In this document: in pieces, positions 30,320-42,019 of the stretch
How positions within the stretch are numbered: position 1 is the stretch's first letter
How the letters are laid out: the number at the start of each line of letters is the position of its first letter
Assembly: GCF_024349685.1 (NCBI RefSeq)
Contig: NZ_AP025944.1
Coordinates: 564,001 to 628,000 of the forward strand
Reading direction: 5' to 3'
Source: Pseudomonas sp. LRP2-20
GTDB taxonomy: Bacteria; Pseudomonadota; Gammaproteobacteria; Pseudomonadales; Pseudomonadaceae
Length of the DNA stretch: 64,000 nt
Notes under the pieces: model-generated
Told to the model about the DNA's origin: nothing
Databases searched by the model: none
The model's input: the letters and a program-made list of their open reading frames with translations, nothing else
Translations under genes and position numbers: made by a program

Positions 30320-30780
30320 CCCTGTTTCTGGCCGATGAAGCGGCCACGGTCGATTTCGGCGCAAAACTGGCCGAGGTGACCGGCGGTCGTGGCGTGATTT
30401 TTCTGGAAGGCGACCTGGGGGCGGGCAAGACCACGCTCTCGCGTGGCTTGATCCGTGGCCTGGGCCATACTGGTGCAGTGAAAAGTCCGACGTTCACCGT
30501 GGTAGAACCCTACGAAATCGGTGAAGTGCGCGCCTTCCATTTCGACCTGTATCGCCTGGTCGACCCGGAAGAGCTTGAGTTCATGGGCATTCGTGACTAT
30601 TTCGAGGGCGATCCGCTGTGCCTGTTCGAATGGCCGCAAAAGGGTGCGGGCGTTTTGCCAAAGCCCGACCTGACCATTACCATAAGCCCCCAAGCGAGCG
30701 GCCGCTCGCTTGACCTTACGCCGCAGGGGGCTCGCGGCGAGGCCTGGTGCACTGCACTGGCCGAACACTATAAACAGTAA
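30307..30780 (+). CDS. tsaE: tRNA t6A biosynthesis ATPase TsaE
   Basis: The 157-residue ATPase that works with TsaB and TsaD to make threonylcarbamoyladenosine in tRNA. The Walker A motif is EGDLGAGKTTLSRG; SPTFTVVEPYEIG and HFDLYRLVDPEELEFMGIRD are typical. The GTG at 30307 lies inside the end of nnrD (13-nt overlap), with GGAGGAG at 30292-30298. The order nnrD-tsaE-amiB-mutL is widely conserved. Confidence 0.96.
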   Translation: MSGLTLFLADEAATVDFGAKLAEVTGGRGVIFLEGDLGAGKTTLSRGLIRGLGHTGAVKSPTFTVVEPYEIGEVRAFHFDLYRLVDPEELEFMGIRDYFEGDPLCLFEWPQKGAGVLPKPDLTITISPQASGRSLDLTPQGARGEAWCTALAEHYKQ

Positions 30781-30791
30781 GTGGGGTAGGT

Positions 30792-32222
30792 ATGCGCATA
30801 CGCGCACTGGTCGCTGTCGTTGGATTGCTGCTGACAGCGGTGACCGTTGACGCTCTGGCCGTCACTCAAGTCAAGAGCGTGCGCCTGTGGCGCGCGCCGG
30901 ACAACACGCGGTTGGTCTTTGACCTGTCTGGCCCCGTGCAGCATAGCGTCTTCACCCTGAGCGCACCCGATCGCCTGGTGATCGACATCAATGGCGCGAC
31001 CTTGGCCGCGCCGCTGAGCGTTTCGACCGCGAACACGCCGATCAGCAGCGTGCGCTCGGCCCAACGTACCCCTACCGACCTGCGTGTGGTGGTCGACCTG
31101 AAGAAGTCGGTCACGCCCAAGAGCTTCACCTTGGCGCCCAATGCCCAGTATGGCAACCGCCTGGTGGTCGACCTGTACGACCAGGAAGCCGACGCCATCG
31201 CCGCCACGGCGCCGACCCCGCCGCCAACGCCGGTGCAGACCCCGGCGACCACGCCAGCCGTGCCGGTGACCCCGGCTCAGCCCGCGATCAAGCTGCCACC
31301 GGTGCCAAGCGGCAAGCGCGACATCGTGGTCGCCATCGATGCCGGCCATGGCGGCGAAGACCCGGGGGCATCCGGCTCCAGCGGCCAGCACGAGAAAGAC
31401 ATCGTGCTGCAGATCGCCAAGGAGCTGCAGCGCCAGATCAACACCGAAAGGGGTTACCGCGCCGAGCTGACCCGTACCGGTGACTACTTCATTCCACTGC
31501 GCAAACGCACCGAGATTGCCCGCAAGAAGGGTGCCGACCTGTTCATCTCGATCCACGCCGACGCTGCACCGTCACGCGCCGCGTTCGGCGCCTCGGTGTT
31601 CGCCCTGTCCGACCGGGGCGCCACGTCCGAGACCGCGCGCTGGCTGGCTGACACGGAAAACCGTTCCGACCTGATCGGTGGTGCCGGCAACGTCAGCCTC
31701 GACGACAAGGACCGCATGCTTGCGGGCGTGCTGCTCGACCTGTCGATGACCGCCACGCTGAGCTCCAGCCTGAACGTCGGGCAGAAGGTGCTCGGCAACA
31801 TGGGCCGCGTGACGTCGCTGCACAAGCAGCGGGTGGAACAGGCAGGCTTCATGGTGCTGAAGTCGCCGGATATCCCGTCGATCCTCGTTGAAACCGGGTT
31901 CATCTCGAACAACAACGAAGCGGCCAAGCTGGCCACTGCCAGCCATCAGCAAGCGTTGGCGCGTTCGATTCATACCGGTGTGCGCCAGTACTTCCAGCAG
32001 AACCCGCCGCCCGGCACCTACGTTGCCTGGCTGCGCGACAGTGGCAAGATCGCCCAAGGCCCGCGTGAGCACACCGTGCGCCCGGGCGAGACCCTGGCGA
32101 TGATCGCCGTGCGCTATCAGGTCAGTGTGCCCAGCCTGCGCAGCACCAACGGCCTCAAGACCGATGAGCTGAAGGTCGGCCAGCACCTCGATATCCCCGC
32201 TACCACATTGGCTTCGCAATGA
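30792..32222 (+). CDS. amiB: N-acetylmuramoyl-L-alanine amidase AmiB
   Basis: A periplasmic cell-division amidase of 476 residues. A signal peptide is followed by an AMIN domain ([20 protein letters not shown]), a Pro/Thr/Ala linker, and an Amidase_3 zinc domain with [23 protein letters not shown] and [11 protein letters not shown]. The C terminus has a LysM motif ([20 protein letters not shown]) for peptidoglycan binding. The LysM-bearing layout fits AmiB. It overlaps mutL by 4 nt (ATGA). Confidence 0.95.
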   Translation: MRIRALVAVVGLLLTAVTVDALAVTQVKSVRLWRAPDNTRLVFDLSGPVQHSVFTLSAPDRLVIDINGATLAAPLSVSTANTPISSVRSAQRTPTDLRVVVDLKKSVTPKSFTLAPNAQYGNRLVVDLYDQEADAIAATAPTPPPTPVQTPATTPAVPVTPAQPAIKLPPVPSGKRDIVVAIDAGHGGEDPGASGSSGQHEKDIVLQIAKELQRQINTERGYRAELTRTGDYFIPLRKRTEIARKKGADLFISIHADAAPSRAAFGASVFALSDRGATSETARWLADTENRSDLIGGAGNVSLDDKDRMLAGVLLDLSMTATLSSSLNVGQKVLGNMGRVTSLHKQRVEQAGFMVLKSPDIPSILVETGFISNNNEAAKLATASHQQALARSIHTGVRQYFQQNPPPGTYVAWLRDSGKIAQGPREHTVRPGETLAMIAVRYQVSVPSLRSTNGLKTDELKVGQHLDIPATTLASQ

Positions 32223-34117
32223 GTGGTGGTTCGCGCATCCAGCTGCTCAGCCCGCGGCTGGCCAACCAGATTGCTGCCGGTGAGGTGGTCGAGCGCCCGG
32301 CTTCGGTGGCCAAGGAACTGTTGGAAAACAGCCTGGACTCCGGCGCCCGGCGCATCGACGTGGAAGTCGAGCAGGGTGGTGTGAAGCTGCTGCGGGTACG
32401 TGACGATGGCAGCGGCATTTCCGCCGACGACCTGCCGCTGGCCCTGGCCCGTCACGCCACCAGCAAGATTCGCGAGCTGGAGGACCTTGAAGGCGTACTG
32501 AGCCTGGGCTTCCGTGGCGAGGCCCTGGCGTCGATCAGCTCGGTGGCGCGCCTGACCCTGACCTCGCGCACGGCCAGTGCTGGCGAAGCCTGGCAGGTAG
32601 AGACCGAAGGCCGAGACATGACCCCGCGCGTGCAACCCGCCGCGCATCCAGTCGGCACTTCGGTGGAAGTGCGCGACCTGTTCTTCAATACCCCGGCCCG
32701 ACGCAAGTTCCTCAAGGCCGAAAAGACCGAATTCGATCACCTGCAGGAAGTCATCCGCCGCCTGGCCCTGGCTCGCTTCGATGTCGGCTTCCACCTGCGC
32801 CACAACGGCAAGAGTGTCCTCAGCCTGCATGAGGCGCATGACGAAACTGCCCGCGCACGGCGGGTCGGCGCCATCTGTGGCCCGGGCTTCATGGAACAGG
32901 CGCTGCCGATCGACGTCGAGCGCAATGGCCTGAGGCTGTGGGGCTGGGTCGGCCTGCCGACGTTTTCGCGCAGCCAGGCCGATTTGCAGTACTTCTTCGT
33001 CAACGGCCGTGCGGTGCGCGACAAACTGGTCGCCCATGCCGTACGCCAGGCCTATCGCGATGTGCTGTTCAATGGCCGGCATCCGACCTTTGTGCTGTTC
33101 CTCGAGCTCGAACCGAATGGCGTCGATGTCAACGTGCACCCGACCAAGCACGAAGTACGTTTCCGCGAAGGCCGCTCGGTGCATGACTTCCTCTATGGCA
33201 CGCTGCACCGTGCCCTGGCTGATGTACGCCCGGAAGATCAGCTGGCTGCGCCTGCCGCTGTGCCTGAAGTGGTTCGCCCGACTGGCCAGCAGGCCGGTGA
33301 GTTCGGCCCGCAAGGCGAAATGCGCCTGGCCTCGCCGGTGCTCGAGCAGCCACAAGCGCCGCAGCATTCCATTTCCAATGGTGGCAGTGGCGCCGGTTAC
33401 CAGTACCAGTACACACCGCGCCCGTCGCAGCCGTTGCCGGCCGCCGAGTCCCAGGCGGTCTACCGCGAGTTCTTCAAGCCGCTGAACGCTGGCACGCCAG
33501 CCCCTTCGGCGCTGCCGGAAAGCCAGGGCGATATCCCGCCATTGGGTTATGCCCTGGCCCAGCTCAAGGGGATCTACATCCTGGCCGAGAATGCCGTTGG
33601 ACTGGTGCTGGTGGACATGCATGCGGCCCACGAGCGCATCATGTACGAGCGGCTCAAGGTGGCCATGGCCAGCGAAGGCCTCAGCGGCCAGCCGCTGCTG
33701 GTGCCGGAAACCCTGGCGCTGAGCCAGCGCGAGGCCGACTGTGCCGAGGAGCACGGCCAGTGGTTCCAGCGCCTGGGCTTCGAGCTGCAACGCCTGGGCC
33801 CTGAAACCCTGGCGATTCGCCAGATTCCGGCGCTGCTCAAGCAGGCCGAGGCCAATCGCCTGGTCCAGGACGTGCTCGCCGACCTGATGGAGTACGGCAC
33901 CAGCGACCGTATCCAGGCGCACCTCAACGAACTGCTCGGAACCATGGCCTGCCACGGCGCCGTGCGCGCCAACCGGCGCCTGGCCATCCCCGAGATGAAC
34001 GCCCTGCTGCGCGACATGGAAAACACCGAGCGCAGCGGCCAGTGCAACCATGGTCGCCCGACCTGGACCCAGATGGGTCTGGACGATCTGGACAAACTTT
34101 TCCTGCGCGGTCGATGA
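32219..34117 (+). CDS. mutL: DNA mismatch repair protein MutL
   Basis: The 632-residue GHKL ATPase that links MutS recognition to downstream repair. N-terminal motifs are [36 protein letters not shown] and [21 protein letters not shown] variable linker (about 340-430) rich in Gln, Pro and Ala leads to the C-terminal dimerisation domain ([20 protein letters not shown]), with CNHGRPTW near the end. It is translationally coupled to amiB and ends 1 nt before the miaA ATG. Confidence 0.97.
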   Translation: MSGGSRIQLLSPRLANQIAAGEVVERPASVAKELLENSLDSGARRIDVEVEQGGVKLLRVRDDGSGISADDLPLALARHATSKIRELEDLEGVLSLGFRGEALASISSVARLTLTSRTASAGEAWQVETEGRDMTPRVQPAAHPVGTSVEVRDLFFNTPARRKFLKAEKTEFDHLQEVIRRLALARFDVGFHLRHNGKSVLSLHEAHDETARARRVGAICGPGFMEQALPIDVERNGLRLWGWVGLPTFSRSQADLQYFFVNGRAVRDKLVAHAVRQAYRDVLFNGRHPTFVLFLELEPNGVDVNVHPTKHEVRFREGRSVHDFLYGTLHRALADVRPEDQLAAPAAVPEVVRPTGQQAGEFGPQGEMRLASPVLEQPQAPQHSISNGGSGAGYQYQYTPRPSQPLPAAESQAVYREFFKPLNAGTPAPSALPESQGDIPPLGYALAQLKGIYILAENAVGLVLVDMHAAHERIMYERLKVAMASEGLSGQPLLVPETLALSQREADCAEEHGQWFQRLGFELQRLGPETLAIRQIPALLKQAEANRLVQDVLADLMEYGTSDRIQAHLNELLGTMACHGAVRANRRLAIPEMNALLRDMENTERSGQCNHGRPTWTQMGLDDLDKLFLRGR

Positions 34118-34118
34118 C

Positions 34119-35090
34119 ATGAGCGGCAAGCCCCCTGCGATATTCCTCATGGGCCCGACGGCGGCCGGCAAGACAGACCTTGCCATCGAGCTGACCAAGG
34201 TCCTGCCCTGCGAGCTGATCAGTGTCGACTCGGCGCTGGTCTACCGTGGCCTGGATATTGGTTCGGCCAAGCCTTCCAAAGAGATTCTGGCGGCCTACCC
34301 GCACCGACTGATCGACATCCGCGACCCGGCCGAGAGCTATTCGGCCGCGCAGTTTCGCGCTGATGCCCTCGAGGCGATGGCCGATATCACCGCGCGCGGC
34401 AAAATTCCGCTGCTGGTCGGTGGCACCATGCTTTATTACAAGGCGCTGATCGAAGGCCTGGCAGACATGCCGGCGGCCGATGCCGCCGTGCGCGCAGAGC
34501 TCGAGGCCCAGGCCGAGGCGCTGGGCCTGGCCGAGCTGCATCGGCAGCTGGCGGAGATCGACCCCGAGTCGGCAGCGCGCATTCACCCCAACGACCCGCA
34601 GCGGCTGATCCGGGCGCTGGAGGTTTACCGGGTGAGCGGCGAGAGCATGACAGCCCATCGCCAGCGTCAATTCGCGGAAAGTAGCGGCGCAGACACAGGC
34701 GCTGGCGGGCATTTGCCCTATACTGTCGCGAGTTTGGCGATTGCGCCTGCGGATCGTCACATTTTGCATAAGCGAATTGCGCTACGATTTTCGCAGATGC
34801 TGGAACAGGGCTTCGTTGACGAGGTCCGATCGCTGCGAGCCAGAAGTGACTTGCACGCCGGGCTGCCGTCTATACGGGCAGTGGGGTATCGACAGGTCTG
34901 GGACTACCTCGACGGCAAGCTGACTGAGAATGAGATGCGCGAACGCGGTATCATTGCCACTCGGCAGCTGGCCAAGCGGCAGTTCACCTGGTTGCGTGGC
35001 TGGCCTGATGTGCACTGGCTCGACAGCCTGGCCTGCGACAATCTGTCCCGCACCTTGAAATACCTTGGGGCCGTCTCCATATTGAGCTGA
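34119..35090 (+). CDS. miaA: tRNA dimethylallyltransferase MiaA
   Basis: It adds the isopentenyl group to A37 of tRNAs reading UNN codons; 323 residues. The P-loop is [36 protein letters not shown] and [14 protein letters not shown] are conserved substrate-binding segments. The ATG at 34119 follows the mutL stop by 1 nt. A longer in-frame start inside mutL is possible but lacks family similarity. hfq follows after 94 bp, as in most gammaproteobacteria. Confidence 0.97.
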   Translation: MSGKPPAIFLMGPTAAGKTDLAIELTKVLPCELISVDSALVYRGLDIGSAKPSKEILAAYPHRLIDIRDPAESYSAAQFRADALEAMADITARGKIPLLVGGTMLYYKALIEGLADMPAADAAVRAELEAQAEALGLAELHRQLAEIDPESAARIHPNDPQRLIRALEVYRVSGESMTAHRQRQFAESSGADTGAGGHLPYTVASLAIAPADRHILHKRIALRFSQMLEQGFVDEVRSLRARSDLHAGLPSIRAVGYRQVWDYLDGKLTENEMRERGIIATRQLAKRQFTWLRGWPDVHWLDSLACDNLSRTLKYLGAVSILS

Positions 35091-35184
35091 GTCCCTGCTG
35101 ATAGCCGTCTATTCTTGCGAAGGGGCGGCCTGACTTATCAATTTTTCTGATTTTCTATTATTTATCCTTACAGGAGTGCGGCAT

Positions 35185-35445
35185 ATGTCAAAAGGGCATT
35201 CGCTACAAGACCCTTACTTGAACCAACTGAGAAAAGAAAAGGTCCCGGTATCGATCTATCTGGTAAACGGGATCAAGCTGCAGGGCTCGATCGAATCCTT
35301 CGACCAGTTCGTGGTACTGCTGAAGAACACCGTCAGCCAGATGGTCTACAAGCACGCCATCTCGACCGTGGTTCCTGCCCGTCCGGTTCGCCTGCCAAGC
35401 CCGTCCGATTCCGAACACGGCGACAGCGAGCCAGGCAACGCCTGA
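35185..35445 (+). CDS. hfq: RNA chaperone Hfq
   Basis: The 86-residue Sm-like hexameric RNA chaperone. Sm1 ([20 protein letters not shown]) and Sm2 ([11 protein letters not shown]) motifs are intact. The ATG at 35185 has AGGAG at 35172-35176 and gives the standard [21 protein letters not shown] terminus. The short C-terminal tail is typical of pseudomonads. Downstream hflX starts after 12 bp. The AT-rich 94-bp gap after miaA may hold a local promoter. Confidence 0.98.
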   Translation: MSKGHSLQDPYLNQLRKEKVPVSIYLVNGIKLQGSIESFDQFVVLLKNTVSQMVYKHAISTVVPARPVRLPSPSDSEHGDSEPGNA

Positions 35446-35457
35446 TAGGAGCCTGCA

Positions 35458-36759
35458 TTGTTCTTTGAGCGCCACGGTGGTGGTGAGCGGGCGTTGCTCG
35501 TTCACTTGGAAGGTCAGAACCCTGAGGCGCGCGAAGACCCGCAGGAGTTTCAGGAGCTGGCACTGTCGGCTGGAGCCGACATCGTCTCGTTGGCCACGGT
35601 AGCCAGGCATCAGCCTACGGCCAAATACCTGATTGGCAGCGGCAAGGTCGAGGAATTGCGCGACCTGGTCAAAGCCGAACAGGTAGACCTGGTGATTTTC
35701 AATCACACCCTCACGCCCAGTCAGGAGCGCAACCTCGAGCGAGTCTTCGAGTGCCGCGTGCTTGACCGTACCGGGCTGATTCTCGACATCTTCGCCCAGC
35801 GGGCGCGTACCCATGAAGGCAAGCTGCAGGTCGAACTGGCCCAGCTCGACCACATGAGCACGCGGCTGGTGCGCGGCTGGACCCACCTTGAGCGGCAGAA
35901 AGGTGGTATCGGCCTGCGTGGCCCGGGTGAAACCCAGCTGGAAACCGACCGCCGCCTGCTGCGGGTACGTATCCGGCAGATCAAGGGGCGCCTGGAAAAG
36001 GTGCGCAGCCAGCGCGAGCAGGCCCGCCGTGGCCGCAAGCGCGCGGATATCCCTTCGGTTTCGCTGGTCGGCTATACCAACGCCGGCAAGTCCACGCTGT
36101 TCAATGCCCTGACCGAATCCGAGGTGTACGCGGCCGACCAGCTGTTCGCCACGCTCGACCCGACCTTGCGCCGGCTCGAGCTGGCCGACCTGGGCCCGAT
36201 CGTGCTGGCCGACACCGTGGGCTTCATTCGCCACCTGCCGCACAAGCTGGTCGAGGCATTTCGGGCTACGCTCGAAGAATCGAGCAACTCGGACCTGCTG
36301 CTGCATGTGATCGACGCCCATGAGCCAGAGCGCATGGAGCAGATCGAGCAAGTGTTGGCCGTGTTGGGCGAGATCGGTGCCGAAGGCTTGCCGATCCTCG
36401 AGGTCTATAACAAACTCGACCTGCTTGAAGATGTCGAGCCGCAGATCCAGCGTGATGCCGATGGCAAGCCGCAGCGGGTCTGGGTATCGGCACGAGATGG
36501 ACGTGGCCTGGAGTTGGTCGGCCAGGCGATTGCCGAGTTGCTGGGGGATGATCTGTTTGTCGGTACCCTGTGTCTGGAGCAGCGTTTTGCCCGCTTGCGC
36601 GCGCAATTCTTTGCCCTGGGTGCCGTGCAGAGTGAAGAGCATGACGAAGAAGGGCGCAGCCTGCTGAGTGTTCGCCTGCCCAGGGTCGAGTTGAATCGCC
36701 TGGTCAGTCGTGAAGGCATGGAGCCGCAAGTGTTTGTCGAGCAACACACTTTGCAATAA
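35458..36759 (+). CDS. hflX: ribosome-associated GTPase HflX
   Basis: A 433-residue GTPase that splits stalled or hibernating ribosomes. An N-terminal HflX domain (TAKYLIGSGKVEELRDLVKA; RLVRGWTHLERQKGGIGLRG) precedes the G domain with GYTNAGKSTLFN (G1), DTVGFIRHLPHKL (G3) and YNKLDLLE (G4). The start is a TTG at 35458 with TAGGAG just upstream; no ATG nearby fits. It belongs to the miaA-hfq-hflX-hflK-hflC series. Confidence 0.96.
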   Translation: MFFERHGGGERALLVHLEGQNPEAREDPQEFQELALSAGADIVSLATVARHQPTAKYLIGSGKVEELRDLVKAEQVDLVIFNHTLTPSQERNLERVFECRVLDRTGLILDIFAQRARTHEGKLQVELAQLDHMSTRLVRGWTHLERQKGGIGLRGPGETQLETDRRLLRVRIRQIKGRLEKVRSQREQARRGRKRADIPSVSLVGYTNAGKSTLFNALTESEVYAADQLFATLDPTLRRLELADLGPIVLADTVGFIRHLPHKLVEAFRATLEESSNSDLLLHVIDAHEPERMEQIEQVLAVLGEIGAEGLPILEVYNKLDLLEDVEPQIQRDADGKPQRVWVSARDGRGLELVGQAIAELLGDDLFVGTLCLEQRFARLRAQFFALGAVQSEEHDEEGRSLLSVRLPRVELNRLVSREGMEPQVFVEQHTLQ

Positions 36760-36855
36760 ATGCCCGGCGAGGTCGCCGGGCAGCAGTGGCAGGCATTCTG
36801 TAGCATTGGACGGCGCGCCGTGGGCGCGTCTTTGCTTTATCAGATGGAGAGCGCT

Positions 36856-38034
36856 ATGGCTTGGAACGAGCCGGGTGGCAACTCGAACAATCAGGATCCC
36901 TGGGGCGGCCGTCGCGGTGGCGGCGGTGGTGGCGACAAGAAGGGTCCGCCGGATCTGGACGAGGCCTTCCGCAAGCTGCAGGACAGCCTGAACGGCATGT
37001 TCGGCAGTGGCAAGAAACGTGGCGGCGGTGACCGCAATGTCGGCAAGGGTGGTGGCTTCGGCCTGCTGGGCATCGGCCTGGCGGTGCTTGCCGCAATCTG
37101 GCTGTACAGCGCCGTGTACGTGGTCGACGAGCAGGAGCAGGCCGTTGTGCTGCGCTTCGGCAAGTACTATGAGACGGTCGGTCCCGGCCTGAACATCTAC
37201 TTCCCGCCGATCGATCGCAAGTACATGGAAAACGTCACGCGCGAGCGTGCCTACACCAAGCAGGGGCAGATGCTCACCGAGGACGAGAACATCGTCGAGG
37301 TGCCGCTGACCGTCCAGTACAAGATCAGCAACCTGCAGGACTTCGTGCTCAACGTCGACCAGCCTGAGGTCAGCCTGCAGCATGCGACTGACAGTGCCCT
37401 GCGCCACGTGGTGGGTTCCACCTCGATGGACCAGGTGTTGACCGAAGGCCGTGAGCAGATGGCCGTGGATATCCGCGAACGCCTGCAGCGCTTCCTCGAC
37501 ACCTACCGCACCGGTATCACCGTCACCCAGGTCAACGTACAGAGCGCGGCAGCCCCGCGTGAAGTGCAGGAAGCCTTCGACGACGTGATCCGCGCCCGTG
37601 AAGACGAGCAGCGTGCCCGCAACCAGGCCGAGTCCTACGCCAATGGCGTGGTGCCGGAAGCCCGTGGTCACGCCCAGCGCATCATCGAGGACGCCAACGG
37701 TTACCGCGACGAAGTCATCGCTCGCGCCAAGGGTGAGGCCGACCGCTTCACCAAACTGGTCGGCGAGTACCGCAAGGCCCCTGACGTGACCCGTCAGCGC
37801 CTGTACCTGGAGACCATGCAAGAGGTCTACAGCAATACCAGCAAGGTTCTGGTCACGGCCAAGGACGGGCAGAGCAACCTGCTTTACCTGCCGCTGGACA
37901 AGATGGTCGAAGGCAGCCGCAGCGCTTCCGCGCCAAGCACCAGTGTCAGCCCGTCGGTCAACGATGCGGCCGCACGTGCCGCGCAGGACCTGCAACAGCA
38001 ACAGCAGCCACTGCGCACTAGGGAGAGCCGCTGA
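36856..38034 (+). CDS. hflK: FtsH protease modulator HflK
   Basis: A 392-residue inner-membrane SPFH protein that with HflC forms a large cage around FtsH. A Gly-rich N terminus (GGRRGGGGGGDKKGPPDLDE) precedes one membrane helix (LLGIGLAVLAAIWLYSAVYV) and the band-7 domain (VVDEQEQAVVLRFGKYYETV). The Gln-rich end (QDLQQQQQPLRTRESR) is unstructured. The ATG at 36856 has GGAGA just before it; an ATG at 36844 would add four residues. It overlaps hflC by 1 nt (TGATG). Confidence 0.96.
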   Translation: MAWNEPGGNSNNQDPWGGRRGGGGGGDKKGPPDLDEAFRKLQDSLNGMFGSGKKRGGGDRNVGKGGGFGLLGIGLAVLAAIWLYSAVYVVDEQEQAVVLRFGKYYETVGPGLNIYFPPIDRKYMENVTRERAYTKQGQMLTEDENIVEVPLTVQYKISNLQDFVLNVDQPEVSLQHATDSALRHVVGSTSMDQVLTEGREQMAVDIRERLQRFLDTYRTGITVTQVNVQSAAAPREVQEAFDDVIRAREDEQRARNQAESYANGVVPEARGHAQRIIEDANGYRDEVIARAKGEADRFTKLVGEYRKAPDVTRQRLYLETMQEVYSNTSKVLVTAKDGQSNLLYLPLDKMVEGSRSASAPSTSVSPSVNDAAARAAQDLQQQQQPLRTRESR

Positions 38035-38903
38035 TGAGCAACCGATCGCTGATCGCCCTGATCGCCGCCGTGGTTCTGGCTATTGTGGCCTGGAACAGCT
38101 TCTACATCGTGTCCCAGACCGAGCGTGCGGTACTGCTGCGCTTCGGTAAGGTGGTCCAGGCGGATGTCCAGCCGGGCCTGCACGTGAAGATTCCGTACGT
38201 GAACCAGGTACGCAAGTTCGACGCACGCCTGATGACCCTCGACGCCCCCACCCAGCGGTTCCTGACCCTGGAGAAGAAGGCGGTGATGGTCGACGCCTAC
38301 GCCAAGTGGCGCGTCAAGGATGCCGAGCGCTTCTACACGGCCACTTCCGGCATGAAGCAGATCGCCGACGAGCGTCTGTCGCGTCGCTTGGAAAGCGGCC
38401 TGCGTGACCAGTTCGGTAAACGTACCCTGCACGAGGTGGTTTCCGGTGAACGTGACGCGCTGATGGCTGACATCACCGCCTCGCTGAACCGCATGGCCAG
38501 CAAGGAACTGGGTATCGAGGTCATCGACGTGCGCGTCAAGGCCATCGACCTGCCGAAGGAAGTCAACCGCAGCGTGTTCGACCGCATGAGCACCGAGCGT
38601 GAGCGGGAAGCCCGCGAGCACCGCGCCAAAGGTAACGAGTTGGCCGAAGGTATTCGCGCCGATGCCGACCGTCAGCGCCGTGTACTGCTGGCCGAAGCCT
38701 ACCGCGAAGCGGAGGAAACCCGCGGTGATGGCGACGCCCAGTCGGCCGCCATCTATGCCAAGGCCTACTCCCAGGACGCCGATTTCTATGCGTTCTACCG
38801 TAGCCTGCAGGCGTACCGCGAGAGCTTCTCGAGCAAGAGCGACGTGCTGGTCCTGGATCCGAAGAACGAGTTCTTCCGCTTCCTGGACAAGAGCAAGCCG
38901 TGA
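38034..38903 (+). CDS. hflC: FtsH protease modulator HflC
   Basis: The 289-residue partner of HflK. One N-terminal membrane helix (LIALIAAVVLAIVAWNSFYI) is followed by the SPFH domain (VSQTERAVLLRFGKVVQADV, GLHVKIPYVNQVRKFDARLM) and a coiled-coil region rich in Glu, Arg and Ala. FLDKSKP at the end is typical. It starts inside the hflK stop codon and is followed by two hairpins that probably end the transcript. Confidence 0.96.
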   Translation: MSNRSLIALIAAVVLAIVAWNSFYIVSQTERAVLLRFGKVVQADVQPGLHVKIPYVNQVRKFDARLMTLDAPTQRFLTLEKKAVMVDAYAKWRVKDAERFYTATSGMKQIADERLSRRLESGLRDQFGKRTLHEVVSGERDALMADITASLNRMASKELGIEVIDVRVKAIDLPKEVNRSVFDRMSTEREREAREHRAKGNELAEGIRADADRQRRVLLAEAYREAEETRGDGDAQSAAIYAKAYSQDADFYAFYRSLQAYRESFSSKSDVLVLDPKNEFFRFLDKSKP

Positions 38904-38930
38904 TGCTCAGACCCTGATTTTCATGCAGCG

Positions 38931-38967
38931 GCGCCCCGCCTGGCAGCTAAAACACCAGGCGGGGTGC
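38931..38967. other. strong hairpin downstream of hflC
   Basis: GCCCCGCCTGG-type and CCAGGCGGGG-type arms form a 13-bp stem with a short A-rich loop. No U-tract follows, so it may protect the 3' end rather than stop transcription. Confidence 0.6.
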
Positions 38968-38999
38968 ATCCTGAATGAAAAGGGGTGTATGATGAGGCA

Positions 39000-39023
39000 G
39001 CCGGGAAATTTCCCGGCTTTTTT
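39000..39023 (+). terminator. intrinsic terminator between hflC and hisZ
   Basis: The perfect palindrome GCCGGGAAATTTCCCGGC (39000-39017) is followed by T6. It should separate hflC from hisZ. The remaining 180 bp before hisZ show no gene I could support. A TGTATGAT -10-like box at 38986-38993 lies just upstream of the hairpin. Confidence 0.88.
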
Positions 39024-39204
39024 GCGTCTGCAAGGTTGATTGGCAAAGCGCCAGTTGACGGTTTGGTCAGGTCGCAAGGCAATTCGAGGGTATCGGGTAC
39101 GGTGGCTGCGCTGGGATCAGTGCTGCCCGCTGCTGTGCGCGATACCGGCTTTACTGACGGCTCGCCTGCTGGCAAGCCGCCCGGACCAGAGGGGAAATGG
39201 CGTA

Positions 39205-40392
39205 ATGGCAACGGTAGACCGCTGGCTGCTGCCAGATGGCATCGAGGAAGTACTGCCACCTGAGGCTGCGCGTATCGAGATCGCGCGCCGTCAGGTGTTG
39301 GACCTGTTCCAGAGTTGGGGCTATGAGCTGGTCGTCACCCCGCATATCGAGTACCTGGAGTCGCTGCTCACCGGCGCCGGCCAGGACCTGGATCAGCGCA
39401 CCTTCAAGGTGGTCGACCCGCAGTCGGGCCGCCTGATGGGCTTCCGCGCCGACTTCACCCCGCAGGTGGCGCGTATCGACGCCCACACCCTGCGCCGTGA
39501 GGGCCCGAGCCGCCTGTGCTACGCCGGCAGCGTGCTGCACGCCCAGCCGCGTGCCTTGTCCACCTCGCGCAGCCCGATTCAGCTGGGTGCCGAGCTGTAT
39601 GGCGACGCCAGCCCGACCAGCGATGTCGAAGTCATCAGCCTGATGCTCGCCACGCTGCAGCTGACCGACGTTGCCGATGTGCACATGGACCTCGGCCACG
39701 TCGGCATCTACCGCGGCCTGGCCCGTGCCGCCGGCCTGTCGGGCGCGGTCGAACAGCAGTTGTTCGATGCCCTGCAGCGCAAATCGGTCGATGAAGTACA
39801 GGCGCTGACCGCCGACCTGCCGAAGGACCTGGGCAACATGCTGCGCGCTCTGGTCGAGCTGTGCGGTGGCCGTGAAGTGCTGGCCGAAGCCCGTGTGCGC
39901 CTGGGGCGTGCCCCGGCCAGCGTACTGGCAGCGCTCGACGACCTGTTGGCCATCGCTGATCGCCTGGCGTCGCGCTACCCGGAGCTGCCGCTGTACTTCG
40001 ATCTCGGCGAGCTGCGCGGCTACCACTATCACACCGGCGTGGTGTTCGCCGTGTTTGTCCCGGGCGAGGGTCAATCGATCGCCCAGGGCGGCCGCTATGA
40101 CGACATCGGCGCCGACTTTGGCCGGGCTCGCCCGGCCACCGGTTTCTCCACGGATTTGAAGACCCTGGTCACACTGGGGCGAGCGGAGGTCGTATTGCCA
40201 ACTGGCGGCATCTGGATGCCGGACAGTGGCGACGCGGCCCTCTGGCAGCAGGTCTGCCAGTTGCGCAACGAGGGCCAGCGTGTGGTCCAGGCCCTGCCTG
40301 GCCAGCCGTTGAGTGCTGCTCTCGAGGCGGATTGTGATCGGCAATTGATTCAGCAAGACGGGCGCTGGCAGGTTCTGCCGCTGGCCCAGTGA
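39205..40392 (+). CDS. hisZ: ATP phosphoribosyltransferase regulatory subunit HisZ
   Basis: A class II histidyl-tRNA synthetase paralogue of 395 residues that activates short-form HisG. Retained motifs are [54 protein letters not shown] and [20 protein letters not shown]. It lacks the anticodon-binding domain. The ATG at 39205 is preceded by GAGGGGAAA; the frame is open upstream to 39040 but that part is not conserved. purA follows after 56 bp, an order common in pseudomonads. Confidence 0.95.
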   Translation: MATVDRWLLPDGIEEVLPPEAARIEIARRQVLDLFQSWGYELVVTPHIEYLESLLTGAGQDLDQRTFKVVDPQSGRLMGFRADFTPQVARIDAHTLRREGPSRLCYAGSVLHAQPRALSTSRSPIQLGAELYGDASPTSDVEVISLMLATLQLTDVADVHMDLGHVGIYRGLARAAGLSGAVEQQLFDALQRKSVDEVQALTADLPKDLGNMLRALVELCGGREVLAEARVRLGRAPASVLAALDDLLAIADRLASRYPELPLYFDLGELRGYHYHTGVVFAVFVPGEGQSIAQGGRYDDIGADFGRARPATGFSTDLKTLVTLGRAEVVLPTGGIWMPDSGDAALWQQVCQLRNEGQRVVQALPGQPLSAALEADCDRQLIQQDGRWQVLPLAQ

Positions 40393-40433
40393 GTTTCTGC
40401 GTCGGCAGTAGGCCGGCAACCAAGTTTGCGTGA

Positions 40434-41741
<1,308 letters not shown>

Positions 41742-41762
41742 TCTGCCCTCCAGGCTGATCTG

Positions 41763-41796
41763 ACGCCGCGGTCCTGAAAGGGATCGCGGCGTTTTC
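41763..41796 (+). terminator. intrinsic terminator after purA
   Basis: ACGCCGCGGTCC and GGATCGCGGCGT pair around a TGAAAG loop, followed by TTTTC. It begins 21 bp after the purA stop. Confidence 0.9.
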
Positions 41797-41816
41797 ATTT
41801 GTGGGGTTCACCTGTG

Positions 41817-41895
41817 CCGGCCTATTCGCGGGTACTGCACATGCCTTGAATTTTGTGCGCTCCCTGTGGGAGCGGGTTTACCCGCGAACAGGCCA
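41817..41895. repeat. REPIN with a shortened left arm
   Basis: CCGGCCTATTCGCGGGTAC (41817-41835) is inverted relative to TGTGGGAGCGGGTTTACCCG and CGAACAGGCC (41865-41895). It lies between purA and the chemoreceptor gene. Confidence 0.75.
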
Positions 41896-41960
41896 GTACA
41901 GGAAAACCCATTGCTAGACCTTGGCGCTTATCCCTGCTGTGTACGGCACAACCCTTGCTG

Positions 41961-41986
41961 TAAGAAGTTTCTGTAGATGCCATCAA
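41961..41986 (+). promoter_or_regulatory. possible FliA-type promoter of the chemoreceptor gene
   Basis: TAAG (41961-41964), 14 nt, then GCCATCAA (41979-41986) partly match the sigma-28 pattern (five of eight in the -10). Its position 34 bp before the start and the chemoreceptor product are supportive. Confidence 0.35.
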
Positions 41987-42019
41987 AATAGTGGCGCCAG
42001 AAAACACGAGGGTTACACC

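Noticed and set aside
35203..38001. A 930-codon antisense frame over hfq, hflX and hflK.
   Set aside because: It spans three well-defined genes on the other strand and shows only biased composition, no domains.
38985..39204. A DUF2065 small membrane protein between hflC and hisZ.
   Set aside because: All three plus-strand frames were read and none gives the expected hydrophobic protein.
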